Assembly (NCBI RefSeq): GCF_000004825.1
Contig: NW_008805064.1
Span: forward strand, 1,736,001 to 1,800,000
From: Heterostelium album PN500
Lineage: Eukaryota > Evosea > Eumycetozoa > Acytosteliales > Acytosteliaceae
Length of the DNA stretch: 64,000 nucleotides
Reading direction: 5' to 3'
The notes beneath the pieces were generated by a model that saw only the letters and a list, made by a program, of their open reading frames with translations, was not told the DNA's origin and ran no database searches. A program made the translations under genes and the position numbers. How positions within the stretch are numbered: position 1 is the stretch's first letter; each line of letters opens with the position of its first letter. Of the stretch, positions 35,594 through 46,500 are shown one piece after another.

Positions 35594-37787
35594 AACAATA
35601 TTGTTGTTAATAAATGTGTTATAACATTAAATCTCTAGTTATTATTATTGCTATCAGAGCACTGATATTATTATATACATACATTACTACCTCTATTTGA
35701 AATGAAATGATTACTACGTGCTATCGTTAGATATTCGAATCTAAGTAGGATTACGGCATTGGTAACTTGATTGAAGGCAAAGATGTTGTTGTAGATCAAC
35801 AGATGTGATTCGTAGAACGTTCTAATGATGTTTGGTGCAGAGTTGTTGGCAAACGTGCAATTGAATATGGCAGCTACTGAACTAAACTCTTGATAGATAA
35901 TCGAGTCGGTCACTGTATTGTTTGTAAATGTACAACCTGCCATTGCCAGCGCAGCTTGATGTACAAATGATAATATTGTTTTACTTATATCTAACATTCA
36001 TGATATAAATAGGAATTCGTTAGTTAGTTCATAAATAAAGTTATATATATATATATAAGCTATCATAATTTTTAGATAAACTATATTATATTTACTTACT
36101 TGTAAATGTAGAATAATAGATTAGTGTAACTGACATTGCATCCGATAGAAAAGCAGGACCCGTCAAGTTGGTGAATGCACAATTGATGAGTCTGAATCGA
36201 CTGTAACTATCGTAGAGTGCAATCTGTGCATTTACAAGTTGTGTTGAGTTTGCAAATATCGTTAGTTCGACATTCAACGTCAGTGAAGCGTGACTCTCTA
36301 GAATACCACTGTTAGGTGCATAGTTTCCATTGAATATACATACTGAGAAGCTATATATCAAAATAAAATACAATCAATATCAAAATGTATAAATCATTAA
36401 ACTGAATCAATTATATAATATAACAAACCTTCCAATTGATTCAGTTGCAACGAATACAGCACCACTCGTAAGATTCGCAGTGTTATGAGAGAATCGCAAA
36501 TTGAAAGCTTTCAAATAGGTTAGATAATAAGAACCGAGAGCACCTCCTACATTGGCATGATTCCTTATGAATAAACAATTGATGATTCTATTACCAAGAC
36601 CATCTATATTTAGTTTAAACCAAAGTTAAATTAAAGTCTAACAAAAAAAAAAAAAAAAAAGATATAGTTACTTAAATCAACAGCACCAGAAGTAGGTGCA
36701 ATATTATAGTAGAATTGACTGTAGGACAGTGTCATATTGCCAAATGAATTGTAGAGTGCACCGCCTTTGCCATTGGAAGATGCATTACTTATAAACTTTG
36801 TATTGTGTATTCGACATATTGAGAATCCAAGTGCAATCGCTCCTCCGTTTTGTCTTACTGAATTAACTTGAAACAATGAATCTCTAATAAATAATATTGC
36901 TAAAAAAATAATAATAATAATTAATTAAAAAAAATATATAAATATGATCATTTTAATTTGATGATTACCATTTAGACAAGAAATTGCACCACCTGAACCT
37001 GTTGGACTTGAATTGCGAATGAACCGACATCTCTCACACTCGAAATAACTGGAATTCAAAATATAGACGGCGGAACCACCATCGTTCGATTTACATCTCT
37101 GAATAGTTACATCTGTTAATCTTACAAATGATGAATTTGACAATGCTAAAAATGATTCTAAAAGTATTTATTTATTTATTAATAACAATAATAATAATAA
37201 TAGATAGATAGATAGATATGATTGATGATATCAATGAATTATTTATTACTTACTATTATTTTGACAATCGAATATGGTTGTATTCATTGATTTACCGATT
37301 AACCAGATTTGTTGGTTGATTATGGTTAGGTTGAAATTTCCTGGGTCTGTATAGATCTGATCTTCGAGATAGACAACGACCGGCTGACACGGTGCCGTAA
37401 AGGAATCACATTTCGAGTAGGTTGAAGATCGCGGCTGTGTATGAACCACCTTGGAGATATAGGATAGTGTCTTACAAGGTGTACTGCCAGGTGGTCCACA
37501 ACCCGGTATATCTGCACCATAGTTTGATAATCTAAACGAAGGTTGACTTGAAACTACTTTTACTGTTTATTGAATATAAATTTAGCAAAAAATAAAAAAT
37601 ATTATTATTGTTAAATGATTGATTAATTTAATTAATTTGGCATAAAATCAGATCACAAAAAATGAAATTTCTTTTTTGATCTGTAATGAACTTTTAAGAT
37701 CTTTAACTACTTTTACTTACCACAATTAAATATAAATACAAATATAATAAATAATATTTTTAAATATTTAAAAGTTATAGATATCAT
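33201..37787 (-). CDS. Class C (GABA-B-like) GPCR with beta-helix-like ectodomain
   Basis: Ten exons: 37787-37721, 37562-37254, 37157-36969, 36899-36672, 36603-36429, 36350-36100, 35990-35683, 35532-34658, 34575-34401 and 34328-33201, about 1234 residues. A signal peptide is followed by about 480 residues of repeating GGA(I/L/V) and CxFxxN units (GSGGAISC, GGAIALG, GKGGALYN, CTFTNNTV, CTFANNSA). These are typical of right-handed beta-helix, POMP-like repeats. Seven membrane helices follow at about 727-1010. KFRMVPGTFNEATYIGILIYN before helix 6 and VLVFFPKF after helix 7 match GABA-B and dictyostelid Grl receptors. The cytoplasmic tail is rich in Asn and Gln with acidic patches. No venus-flytrap ligand domain is present. 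Confidence 0.88.
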
Positions 37788-38066
37788 GTTACAAATACTA
37801 CAATCATCTCTGTTCCTATAAAAATAAAAAAATGATCAATAAATAAATAACACTATCGATCAAATAAAATGAAATAAAAATAGACAATAATCTGAATCAT
37901 TTATGTTTACAAGTAATGTTTTGTTATTATTCAAATTAGTACAATAATATCAAAAAAATTCAGAAAACTAAAATAATGAATTTTGAATTAAAATTTTAAA
38001 TAAAAAAAAACATTAGTATGGTTGGGTATGAAATAAAAATAAATAAATAGAAAAATTTTCATCCAA

Positions 38067-38151
38067 GGCTCCATAGCATAGTTGGTTATTGTACTTCCCT
38101 AGTAAAGGAAGAGTTAGGAAGGGGTCACGAGTTCGAATCTCGTTGGAGCCT
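38067..38151 (+). tRNA. tRNA-Thr (AGT) with an 11-nt intron
   Basis: Acceptor GGCTCCA pairs with TGGAGCC, and the T arm is ACGAG-TTCGAAT-CTCGT. Anticodon stem CTTCC pairs with a downstream GGAAG. The loop reads C-T-AGT-A, then an 11-nt insert (AAGGAAGAGTT), then A. Removing the insert at the canonical 37/38 position gives a normal seven-base loop and a five-base variable loop. Without it the gene would look like a poor long-variable-arm tRNA. It resembles eukaryotic tRNA-Thr(AGT) closely in the D arm (TAGTTGGTTA). A T-rich terminator follows. Confidence 0.92.
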
Positions 38152-38165
38152 TTATTAAAAACATG

Positions 38166-38177
38166 TCCGCATGCGGA
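38166..38177. other. Perfect 12-bp palindrome downstream of tRNA-Thr
   Basis: TCCGCATGCGGA starts about 15 bp after the tRNA. Nearly the same GC-rich sequence follows tRNA-Gly at 43097-43108, in otherwise AT-rich DNA. Confidence 0.6.
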
Positions 38178-38240
38178 TTCGTTAATATTTTTAGTCTTTA
38201 AATTGTTCATTTTTTTTGCTTTTTTTGGTTTGTTAAAAAC

Positions 38241-38905
38241 AATAATCAAATTAAATCAATTAAAATATGTATTTATCAAATAAACAAACCAAATAAATAT
38301 CATTGTTATATTTTATCATCATTAGCAATGCTAATTTAGCATTACTTATAGTATTAAATTAGTTATTCTTTAGCTATTATATATATATTATAGAACCTTT
38401 TTTATGGTATACAATTTAAGTTTGCTTTTTAAACTTTTTTTTATTTTTTTTTAATTCAAAAATACATAGTAACAAATATGAGTACTAGTAGTAAAGAATC
38501 TTTACTAAAGATACACAAGAAGTTAATACCAATAGTGGTAAAAGTGTTGAACACCAGTAGAAGTCAGATAAATACACGAAATCATATTCTAATCTGGAAA
38601 GATAACAGATATATACCAAGATTATCAGAGGATATAGCTCCGCAACTAATCAATATTCTTGTGATTGTATTGTATTGCCTAACCAAGCCAACTTGTCCGA
38701 TAACGGATCTGATCCCAACCAATACATTTGACAATGTAATTTCACAAGTGACCAACTCTTATATTCAACTATGTGGACAGACAATAAAAAAGGTTCTTTA
38801 TATATAATAGCTAAAGAATAACTAATTTAATACTATATATTTGTGATGTTTATTTGGTTTGTTTATTTGATAAATATATATTTTAATTGATTTAATTTGA
38901 TTATT
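38241..38905. mobile_element. Inverted-repeat element beside tRNA-Thr
   Basis: The outer 62 bp (38241-38302) reappear in reverse complement at 38844-38905 with two mismatches. A second inner block (about 38347-38405 versus 38784-38839) is also inverted. The left arm carries about 40 bp of extra sequence between the blocks. Inside lies a 109-codon frame (38478-38807) with less AT-biased composition. The element starts about 90 bp downstream of the tRNA gene, a position favoured by several dictyostelid transposons. No transposase is recognised and no target duplication is obvious. It may be a non-autonomous or novel TIR element. Confidence 0.65.
38478..38807 (+). CDS. Hypothetical 109-residue protein inside the inverted-repeat element
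   Basis: The frame begins MSTSSKESLLKIHKKL and ends in the right inverted arm, which encodes its last eight residues. It is not low complexity, has a hydrophobic segment (LINILVIVLYCL) and mixed third-position bases unlike the surrounding spacer, all of which suggest coding. No family or catalytic motif is recognised. It could be the element's own gene or a remnant of a larger one. Confidence 0.45.
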   Translation: MSTSSKESLLKIHKKLIPIVVKVLNTSRSQINTRNHILIWKDNRYIPRLSEDIAPQLINILVIVLYCLTKPTCPITDLIPTNTFDNVISQVTNSYIQLCGQTIKKVLYI

Positions 38906-39324
38906 TTATATATTAAATTGTTCTATTTAACAGTGTCTTTCCTCTCAAAGACAATAATATCAAATAGAAGGAATCGATCTTTAAAGGAACAGGCTATTCC
39001 TATCATTTATGAAATTAATTATTAATGTAGAAAGAGTAACTTTTTAATATTATTTATTAGTACAAATATTTGAACTGCAAATAGGAAAGTTTTATCAAAC
39101 AACATCTATAAAATATTAATAAACTTTTAACTATTAATTCTATTTGTTATTTATAAAACTATAATAAATATTCTATTAATTAAAAATATCTTAAATATTT
39201 TTTATTTAATTATTAAACTATTTCTAAAAAATATCTATAAACTGTTCCCAAAAAAAAAAAGGAAATTTCTTGAGATAAAAAAAAAACTTTTTAGTTTTGA
39301 TCATTTAAAAGAAAGAAAGAATCG
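38906..39324. other. Intergenic, AT-rich
   Basis: Spacer between the inverted-repeat element and the ankyrin gene. A small nested pair of complementary words (CTATTT/AAATAG around GTCTTT/AAAGAC, 38923-38967) could fold, but nothing else supports an RNA gene. Confidence 0.4.
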
Positions 39325-41370
39325 ATGAACAAAGATATATTTAACAAAGTTTTTAATAACATAGTTATCAATAAATTAGTATTTACACATGTCAGAAATT
39401 TAAATCGTTTTGGTGGAGGTCATATAGTGCCAGCATTACATAGATATAGAAGCTATCCGTGGTCGGAAGTGATCAATTTGCCACACGTCATGGTTTCCTA
39501 TGGATATCTTGCTCAACTTAAGCAATATTTCAGTGAGAATGCAGTATCAAACAATTGTGAAATTAAATCATTTAGAAATGCCATCGACACCAACAACATC
39601 GATATCCTACGATACCTGTTAGATGATCTACAGATCGATATCCGAAAGACCAAAGGCAAACGATCGAGATACAATGTCACCAAGATACTGAATCATGCTG
39701 CCAAGTCTGGAAGATTGGAGATCGTTCGTTATCTATGTGAACAAACGCCATTCAAATGGAACTACTACGAAGCTATGGTAAAATCACCGCTCTCACGCGA
39801 TTTTGAAATCGTAAAATACCTGGTGGAGAGAGTCAATTCTTCGAAATTATTTATTAACTATTCAAGTTATAATTCAACGGTATTTGATAACGCTGCAAAG
39901 ATAGGTGGAATCGATATGATTAAATGGTTGTCCAGTAATCGTTCAGCTGACAAAAAGACCAGTAACATGTTATTATCAGCGGTCAATGCAAAACAAGCGG
40001 CGACCATCGAATATCTGTTGAGGGAGGGCAAAGAAACGATGATTCCTCTCGAGGTGATAGAAGCTGCAATAAAAGTCAAAAGCATGGAAATTCTACAGCT
40101 TTTATCAACAAAGTCTGGTTACTATGGAGTGACAGCATATGAATTAGCTATTAATACAGGTAGCTTGGAGATAGTGAAATTTGTACATGCCCGTACAACC
40201 GCTAGACCTTCTACACCATACGAAAAGGCAGCACTCATCGGTAGTTTGGATATCGTAAAATGGCTATTTGAAAATCAGATTAGTGTGTGTAATCCGGCGG
40301 CATTCGACTGTGCCTGTTACTCTGGCAATATGGAATTGGTGAACTATCTCTTTGATAAAGTCGCAATGGAGAGAACGAAATTCGCTGTACAGAATGCCAT
40401 TATTAAAGGTAATTTGGAATTGGTGAAACTACTGAGTGCACCACTACATGACCATTTCGAAGGTGCAATCAACTTGACAGCCGAGAAAGGTCAACTATCG
40501 ATTTTGAAATGGCTGAATGAAAATAGAACAGATTTACTATTTACTCCTGAAGCAATGGATCTTGCTGTGAAAAACAACCACTTCAATGTGGCACGTTGGT
40601 TGCATTTGAATCGTACTGAAGGATGTTCCTCTAAAGCAATCGATTATGCAGCACGACATGGATATCTCGATGTTGTCCAATTTCTGAACGAGAACTATTC
40701 GAATGGATTTTCTGACGATGCCATTCTGAGTGCAATAGAAAATGGCTATCTCGACGTTGTCCAGTATCTTTGTGACAACACCAAAGCAAAGATACCAAAG
40801 AAAGCATTGTTCAAAGCTGTTTTCAATGGATATACTGATATTGTGAAATATTTATATTCAAAAACTCAGACAGATGAAGCAGATTCATTGATGAATGTCG
40901 CAGCTGAACGTGGTCATATGGAGATTTTGATGTGGTTGGATGAAATGGGTGAAACTTGTACAACCGGTGCCATGGACAACGCTGCTGGTAGTAACCAAAT
41001 TCAAATCTTGAGATGGTTACATGAAAACCGTAGTGAAGGATGCACTCACTTTGCTATGGAAAAAGCATTGTTCGATACTGACAGTAGCTTGGAAGTGGTT
41101 GAATGGCTCTATAACAATAGAACCGAATGTAAAGATCTATCAAAAATCCACATTTCAGTACTTGCCGATAAACTCTCAAGAAATCAATTCGATATAATTG
41201 AATGGGTGCTGGAAAAATTAGATGTTTCTTTGGAATTTCTTGAACTACTACATAGTGGAAAAGCTAGATATACAGAATCCATTGAAGTTATTGAACGTCA
41301 TATAAAATTATTAAATCAAAATCAAAATCAAAATCAAAATCCAAAACAAAAATCAATATATAATTGTTGA
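39325..41370 (+). CDS. Ankyrin-repeat protein, paralogue of the gene at 29380
   Basis: A single exon of 681 residues. The header FNNIVINKLVFTHV, then WSEVINLPHVMVSYGYLAQL, parallels the 543-residue gene at 29380. About twelve to fifteen degenerate ankyrin repeats follow, many with the ILKWLNENRTDL, VARWLHLNRTEGCSS or ILRWLHENRSEGCT core and the AxxxGxLxxVxxL pattern. The C-terminus ends in a short (NQ)n run. It is convergent with the metallophosphoesterase: only 16 bp separate the stop codons, so the 3' UTRs must overlap or be very short. Binding partner unknown. Confidence 0.87.
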   Translation: MNKDIFNKVFNNIVINKLVFTHVRNLNRFGGGHIVPALHRYRSYPWSEVINLPHVMVSYGYLAQLKQYFSENAVSNNCEIKSFRNAIDTNNIDILRYLLDDLQIDIRKTKGKRSRYNVTKILNHAAKSGRLEIVRYLCEQTPFKWNYYEAMVKSPLSRDFEIVKYLVERVNSSKLFINYSSYNSTVFDNAAKIGGIDMIKWLSSNRSADKKTSNMLLSAVNAKQAATIEYLLREGKETMIPLEVIEAAIKVKSMEILQLLSTKSGYYGVTAYELAINTGSLEIVKFVHARTTARPSTPYEKAALIGSLDIVKWLFENQISVCNPAAFDCACYSGNMELVNYLFDKVAMERTKFAVQNAIIKGNLELVKLLSAPLHDHFEGAINLTAEKGQLSILKWLNENRTDLLFTPEAMDLAVKNNHFNVARWLHLNRTEGCSSKAIDYAARHGYLDVVQFLNENYSNGFSDDAILSAIENGYLDVVQYLCDNTKAKIPKKALFKAVFNGYTDIVKYLYSKTQTDEADSLMNVAAERGHMEILMWLDEMGETCTTGAMDNAAGSNQIQILRWLHENRSEGCTHFAMEKALFDTDSSLEVVEWLYNNRTECKDLSKIHISVLADKLSRNQFDIIEWVLEKLDVSLEFLELLHSGKARYTESIEVIERHIKLLNQNQNQNQNPKQKSIYNC

Positions 41371-41386
41371 ATAAAGATATTTTTAT

Positions 41387-42461
41387 TTATTTCAAATTAA
41401 CTTTGATATCATCTTGATAGATAAGCTTTGGAAGGTAGGGTCCAGTAATGTATGGTTTCTTCCAACCCTGTCTTTCTTGTGGACTGCTGAATGCATGTTG
41501 AACATATCGAACGTTATCAATAACAACATCATCTAAAGAATAAAGATGTATTAAGAGATTAGTTATTATTGCTTTTAAAAAAATTTGTTGAGAACTTACA
41601 ATCAATGTGAGTATGTCCAAATACATGTACAGTAGAACCTATCGAACGAAGTTGTGTATCGAGCTCTACTGAACCTACCACAAGAGGAAGGAAATCCTTA
41701 AGTAGTTGTGATCTTGGAGGAAGCAGTTCTCTTCTAGGTACGAAATGAGAGAATGAAATCACTTTACTTGGATAGGATTGTTGATGTTGCTGCTTAAAGT
41801 CATGAATTAACTTTTCATTGGCTTGAAGGAATCTTTCTGCCACCTGTATATGAGGGATGTCCCATTTGCTATGACGGAAATCACCCCATTTATGATACAA
41901 TCCATCGTAGGTAGCCACCTTTAGTTCATCATTCAATTTACACCAGTCTTCATCGAAAGAAGGATGATACCATCCTAACATTGGGAAAATTGCCAACTAG
42001 ATCCAAAATAATAATTAATAAATAAATAAATAATATATAAATTGATTTTATTTATAAAAATACCTACATCATTATTAATTTTAGTAGGATTAATAAAAGT
42101 ACCAGTCTTTTTACAAATCTCATAAATCACTTCCAACTTTTCCATTGAGCTGGTACACTGTCAATTTTTTTTTTTTTTTGATAAAGTTAGTTTTAAAAAG
42201 TTTTAAAGTTATAAAATAATTTATTTAACATACTTGATCAGATCTACCACACCATAGTTCATGATTACCTGGTATGAAGAATACACCTGTAGGGTATTTG
42301 ATATTGAGTAAATTGAGTGTGTCTTCTATCACTTTGATATTGTCAGAGATATCACCACAAACAATGAGAATACTATCACTCTCCACAGGCAAGGTTTGAA
42401 TATAAGCCATATTTGCTTTAAAATCTGTATGAATATCAGATACACAGTAAACTTTTACCAT
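41387..42461 (-). CDS. Calcineurin-like metallophosphoesterase
   Basis: Exons 42461-42234, 42157-42068, 41996-41600 and 41532-41387, about 286 residues. The metal-binding motifs appear in order: SDIHTDF near residue 8, CGDISD near 35, PGNHELW near 65, a His in SFSHFVPRREL, and GHTHID near 235. All bind two metal ions in this superfamily. The last intron splits the codon after HTHID and joins YDDVVIDNVRYVQHAF, which fits family C-termini. The substrate is unknown; related proteins hydrolyse phosphoesters of proteins, nucleotides or small molecules. Confidence 0.88.
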
Positions 42462-43001
42462 TTTTCTATTTATTTATTAAAAGAATTATCTTTTAATTGA
42501 TTGACTGATGATAAAATATTAAAAAAGTAGTTGAATTTATACTTGTTACTTAAGAAAGAAAGTATAAACATTAAAAGATATATTTATAAAGATCAAAATA
42601 AAAATAATGGGAAATTGAAAACTACTAAAAGAACAACAACTTTTTCCAAGAATAGTAATTGTGAACATCTTATTAATATATTTGATTAATCATCGTGTTA
42701 CCACAACAGTTGTATTCGAACATAGGTGGTCAAAAAAAAAAGATTGTTTTTCTTATTTTTTTATCTGAGAAATTTCACTTTTTTTTTGGAGCTAAGCACC
42801 TTCCAAAAATGAGGTGTTTTATGTTTTGAAATGATGATCATTTAGATTGGAGATTGATAGGCCAATAAGTTAATTGTTTTTTTATTGTTCAAATTTGAGA
42901 TAACAAGATATATAATTTTGAATATAAAAAAAAAAAAAAATGTTTTTAAGAAATTTAAATTATATATTTGAATTTACATTGTTTTTTGTTTCCAATCAAA
43001 A
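42462..43001. other. Intergenic, AT-rich
   Basis: Spacer holding the phosphoesterase promoter and the 5' flank of tRNA-Gly. It has A/T runs and no recognised gene. Confidence 0.5.
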
Positions 43002-43072
43002 GCGTTGTTGGTCTAGTGGCAGAATTCTTGCCTTCCAAGCAGGAGACCCGGGTTCGATTCCCGGACAACGCA
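43002..43072 (+). tRNA. tRNA-Gly (TCC)
   Basis: Acceptor GCGTTGT pairs with ACAACGC, and the T arm is CCGGG-TTCGATT-CCCGG. The anticodon stem is TTGC(C) with loop CTTCCAA, giving anticodon TCC. The total of 71 nt and the GGTCTAGTGG D-arm are typical of tRNA-Gly. No intron is needed. A T run follows immediately. Confidence 0.95.
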
Positions 43073-43096
43073 TTTTATAACCTGAACAAATTCCTT

Positions 43097-43108
43097 GTCC
43101 GCTTGCGG
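43097..43108. other. GC-rich near-palindrome downstream of tRNA-Gly
   Basis: GTCCGCTTGCGG differs by one base from the sequence following tRNA-Thr (38165-38176). It starts about 25 bp after the tRNA. Confidence 0.6.
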
Positions 43109-43128
43109 TAAATTTGAATCTATGTGTA

Positions 43129-43310
43129 AGAAGGTTTATCTGTGTGATGCTTGTGGAACAGATCATAATTAGTTAACTTCCCTTTTGGCATAGCGGGAAA
43201 ACCAATTGGTTACACTATGAAGAAGGTTCATCTGTGTGATGCTTGTGGAGTAGATCATAATTAGTTAACTTCCCTTTTGGCAGAGCCTGAAAACCCGTTG
43301 GTTACACTAA
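43129..43310. repeat. Two tandem copies of a 92-bp unit
   Basis: Copy 1 starts at 43129 and copy 2 at 43221, about 88 percent alike by eye. Each has AGAAGGTT, an ATCTGT stem, GATGCTTGTGGA, a second half-stem, CATAATTAGTTAACTTCCCTT and a terminal AACC/GGTT pair. Differences in the half-stem (ACAGAT versus GTAGAT) keep pairing possible through G-U pairs. It starts 57 bp after tRNA-Gly. The remaining gap to 43514 is AT-rich without a gene. Confidence 0.75.
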
Positions 43311-43514
43311 TAATATAAGAATGAGGATAGCGGTAAGACTAAGACAATGGCGAGTACATACTGCATTGAATGGTGAGACATATTGGATATTGGTGTTAAG
43401 GTTAGTTAAATCAACGATCATCAAATCTTACTTCCTATGTATAATAAAAAAATTGAACTCTTGAAGATGTATTTTTTCAATATATATGTATAACATTCAC
43501 TTTAAATCTATATT

Positions 43515-46500
43515 TTATTTATTATTTTTAACAATATTTTCGGCTACCCAGTTTGGCCATGCATCGACATCTAAAACATGCTCATTGGACGCTTGGTCAT
43601 ACATATCATAGGCATCTACATTACAAATATTACCAGACATTACATGTTGAAGTTTAGTTGCCAAAACCAAACTAACAAAATATTTCTTTTTCAATTGTTC
43701 ATAGTTGTATGAAACATCCTCCAGTTTCTTTGTTACCTCTTCACCAGCCTGTTGTTTCATAAAAGCAATATTCTGTTGATTTCTAGTCTGTAGATCTTTC
43801 TTTAATCTCTGAATGGTATCGTAATAAACCTTTTCTTGTTGTTTCATATCTGATTCCAATCTTTGTAACTATTGTAATTAATTAATTTAGTTTAGAATTG
43901 TAAAAAGTTAGTTCTCTGTATTTTTTTTTTTTATTACTTGATAATTGATAATTACTTGTAAATTAAGGAAAGCATTATGAGTTTGATGTGCAATTGAACT
44001 CTCTCTCATATTCTCCATTTGCTCCTCTGGACTGAGCATCTTTGATTTACGATTGTTCTTCTTTCCGTTGGTATCGGGGTTGGCAAACTCTCTGGAGAAT
44101 GCCATACCGTTCTCGTACTCTGCTCTGACCTCCTTTACGCTGTTCTCAAGTGATCTGAGTTTCGAATCTTTAATCTTGATCTCCTCCTCCCACAACTTTA
44201 GTTTGTCGCTCAACAATGTGTTTTCAAACTCACGGTCGATCAACTTGTTCTCCGAGCTGACCAGTCTGTCTTTCATGGCATTCAAATTGACTTCGGATTG
44301 AGCATTCAACTCCTTGAATTTCGATGCTTCCTCCAGCTGCTTCTTCAAAATGAGATTCTGATTGCCTTGCTCTGTGATGGTTTGACTCGCTTTGTTGAGA
44401 CCACCCTCCAAATCGCCAAGCAGCAACACCAACTTCTTTTGCTCGTTGGCCGATTGCTCCTTTTGCATCTCTTGACTATTCTCGAATGCTTTCATCTGAG
44501 TACGAAGCAAACCAGACAATGTATTCAATTGAGTGGTTTGCTCTTGGAGTTTGGTCGATTCGCTCTTGTATGCAGAGTTGATCTGTGTGATTTCCTGACT
44601 CTTGTTGTGAAGTTCATCCTTTTGGGTCGATGCCAACAAGTTGGTCTGTGAAATCTGCTCACTGATATCAGCGATCGTTCTCGACGAACGTTCAACCGAT
44701 TCCGAGAGTTGATCGATATGCGATTGCTTTGATTTCTGATCCTCTTTCAAAGTGTTCAAGTTTCTCTGTTGGAAGCTGGTGATGGTGTTGTTTGCCTCGA
44801 TCGTTTGTTTGTAGTGGGCAATACGCTCATCTTTCTCACGCTTGTCTTGCTCGAGCGCAACAATGAGATCTCTGCACTCTGCCAGCTTGACACCGACAGT
44901 CATGCTTGTATCACGCAACTGCAGTGTCTCCTCTCTGAGTGCATCAATCTCCATCTCTGCGACATTCTTGTAGTTCTTTGATTGCTCGGTGAGCAACTCC
45001 ATGATATGCGAAGTATTCTCTACGGTCTGAGTAAGGTTTTCAATCTGAGAAACACGACTCTCATTGATGTCCTCGAGATTCTTTACCTGTCCATTCAACT
45101 GGTTGACATTCGATTCACTCTGGTTGATCTTTGACTTGAGAGATTGGTTCTCCGACTTCAAAGTGTCGCGCTCCTTGTTGGCTTGTTCCAAGCTTGCTTT
45201 GAGTTGTGTGATTTCCTTCTCACGCTCCAGACGTACCAAGTCAAGCTGCGACGAACTCAACTCCAATTGCTGTTTAGCCGATCGAAGTTCTTCGTCCTTG
45301 ATCTCACTGATTTTTCTGGTGGGATCGAGAGTCTGCATCCATTGTTCACGCTGCTCATTGCTCGACGCTTGCAACAGCCAGACACGACGCAACTGAATCA
45401 CCGCAAAACCATGCTGTACTTCCTCCTGAGGGATCGGAGCGATCGAAGTATTGGTAAGATCGATCTTCTTGTACTTTTGACCAATGTCCTTCTCAGAGTG
45501 CGAGTAATAGAGGTATGGCTTCTTCCAAACAAAGAATCGCGACTTCCACTCGTCCTTGTAGGTCGACTTCTTCTTGAGATAGCCACGTAGTTCATCCTCC
45601 TTGATGAGTGCACTACTGCCAATCTCATTGATCTTCACCTCGATGACCGAGGTGGTACTCTTCTTTCTCGAGATGGTAGCACGCTTGGCATTGGAAGCGT
45701 TGTTCATCAACGACATCTTCTTGACGATCTCCTCGGCTTCGATACGATCGACATTGTTGCTCTCGTCAGACTCTGGTTGTTTCTCACGAATAACACTCAG
45801 CTTCTGTCGCAAATCCAACTCTTGACGCAACTTTTCCATTCGCATGGCATATCCTAATTTTACAAAGTTCTCTTGGTGATTGTCAATCATATCGCCAATC
45901 TTGTTTTGGTGTTCGACATGACGCGACTTGGTGAGATGTACATTAAATACAGATCCAGAGTGGAGTATACTCGACTCGCTGTCGTGTAGAATACTCTCTC
46001 CCTTGAAGTGTGGCTTGAATTTATCGAGGAGGTTACTCAGTGACGAGTTGGCTCCCTCTGGCTGTTGGACGAGCTCCGAAGAGAGAATCTTGACAGAGAC
46101 ATCCTTGGAAATGACAACGTCACTTGGGAAATCAACAATCGAAAGAACGTATGAGATTTTAAAGAGAATCTTGTTTCCCTTGCGTGTCTTGATATTGAAG
46201 AGATGCGAAGGATCAGTGTTATTCCAAGACACAACGATAGTGTCTTCACTCGCCGATATGACAGGCAGTTCAAACTCGTCGGAACTCGAGGAGGACGAAG
46301 ACGATCCGGCCGAAGAGGAAGATGCACCGCCTTTGCCAGCAAAGTTGGAGCTTGTTGTGGGTGTGTTGGCAGCGTTTTGGAACAAGAGATTCGACGAGCC
46401 GTAGAAGCTGTTCGAAGGTGTTCCCTGTGGTGTTGAGATACCGTTGTTGTAGTTGAATGGTGTGATGGGTGTGGAAGGAGTGGCTTGTGAACGCGATGGG

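Noticed and set aside
38067-38151. tRNA read as a type II (long variable arm) tRNA
   Set aside because: Stems and loop size fit only poorly; an 11-nt intron in tRNA-Thr(AGT) explains every arm.
38923-39000. Nested small hairpins as an RNA gene
   Set aside because: Stems are only 5-6 bp in AT-rich DNA and no promoter or terminator is visible.
43129-43310. CRISPR-like or telomeric array
   Set aside because: Only two adjacent units, no spacers, eukaryotic context.
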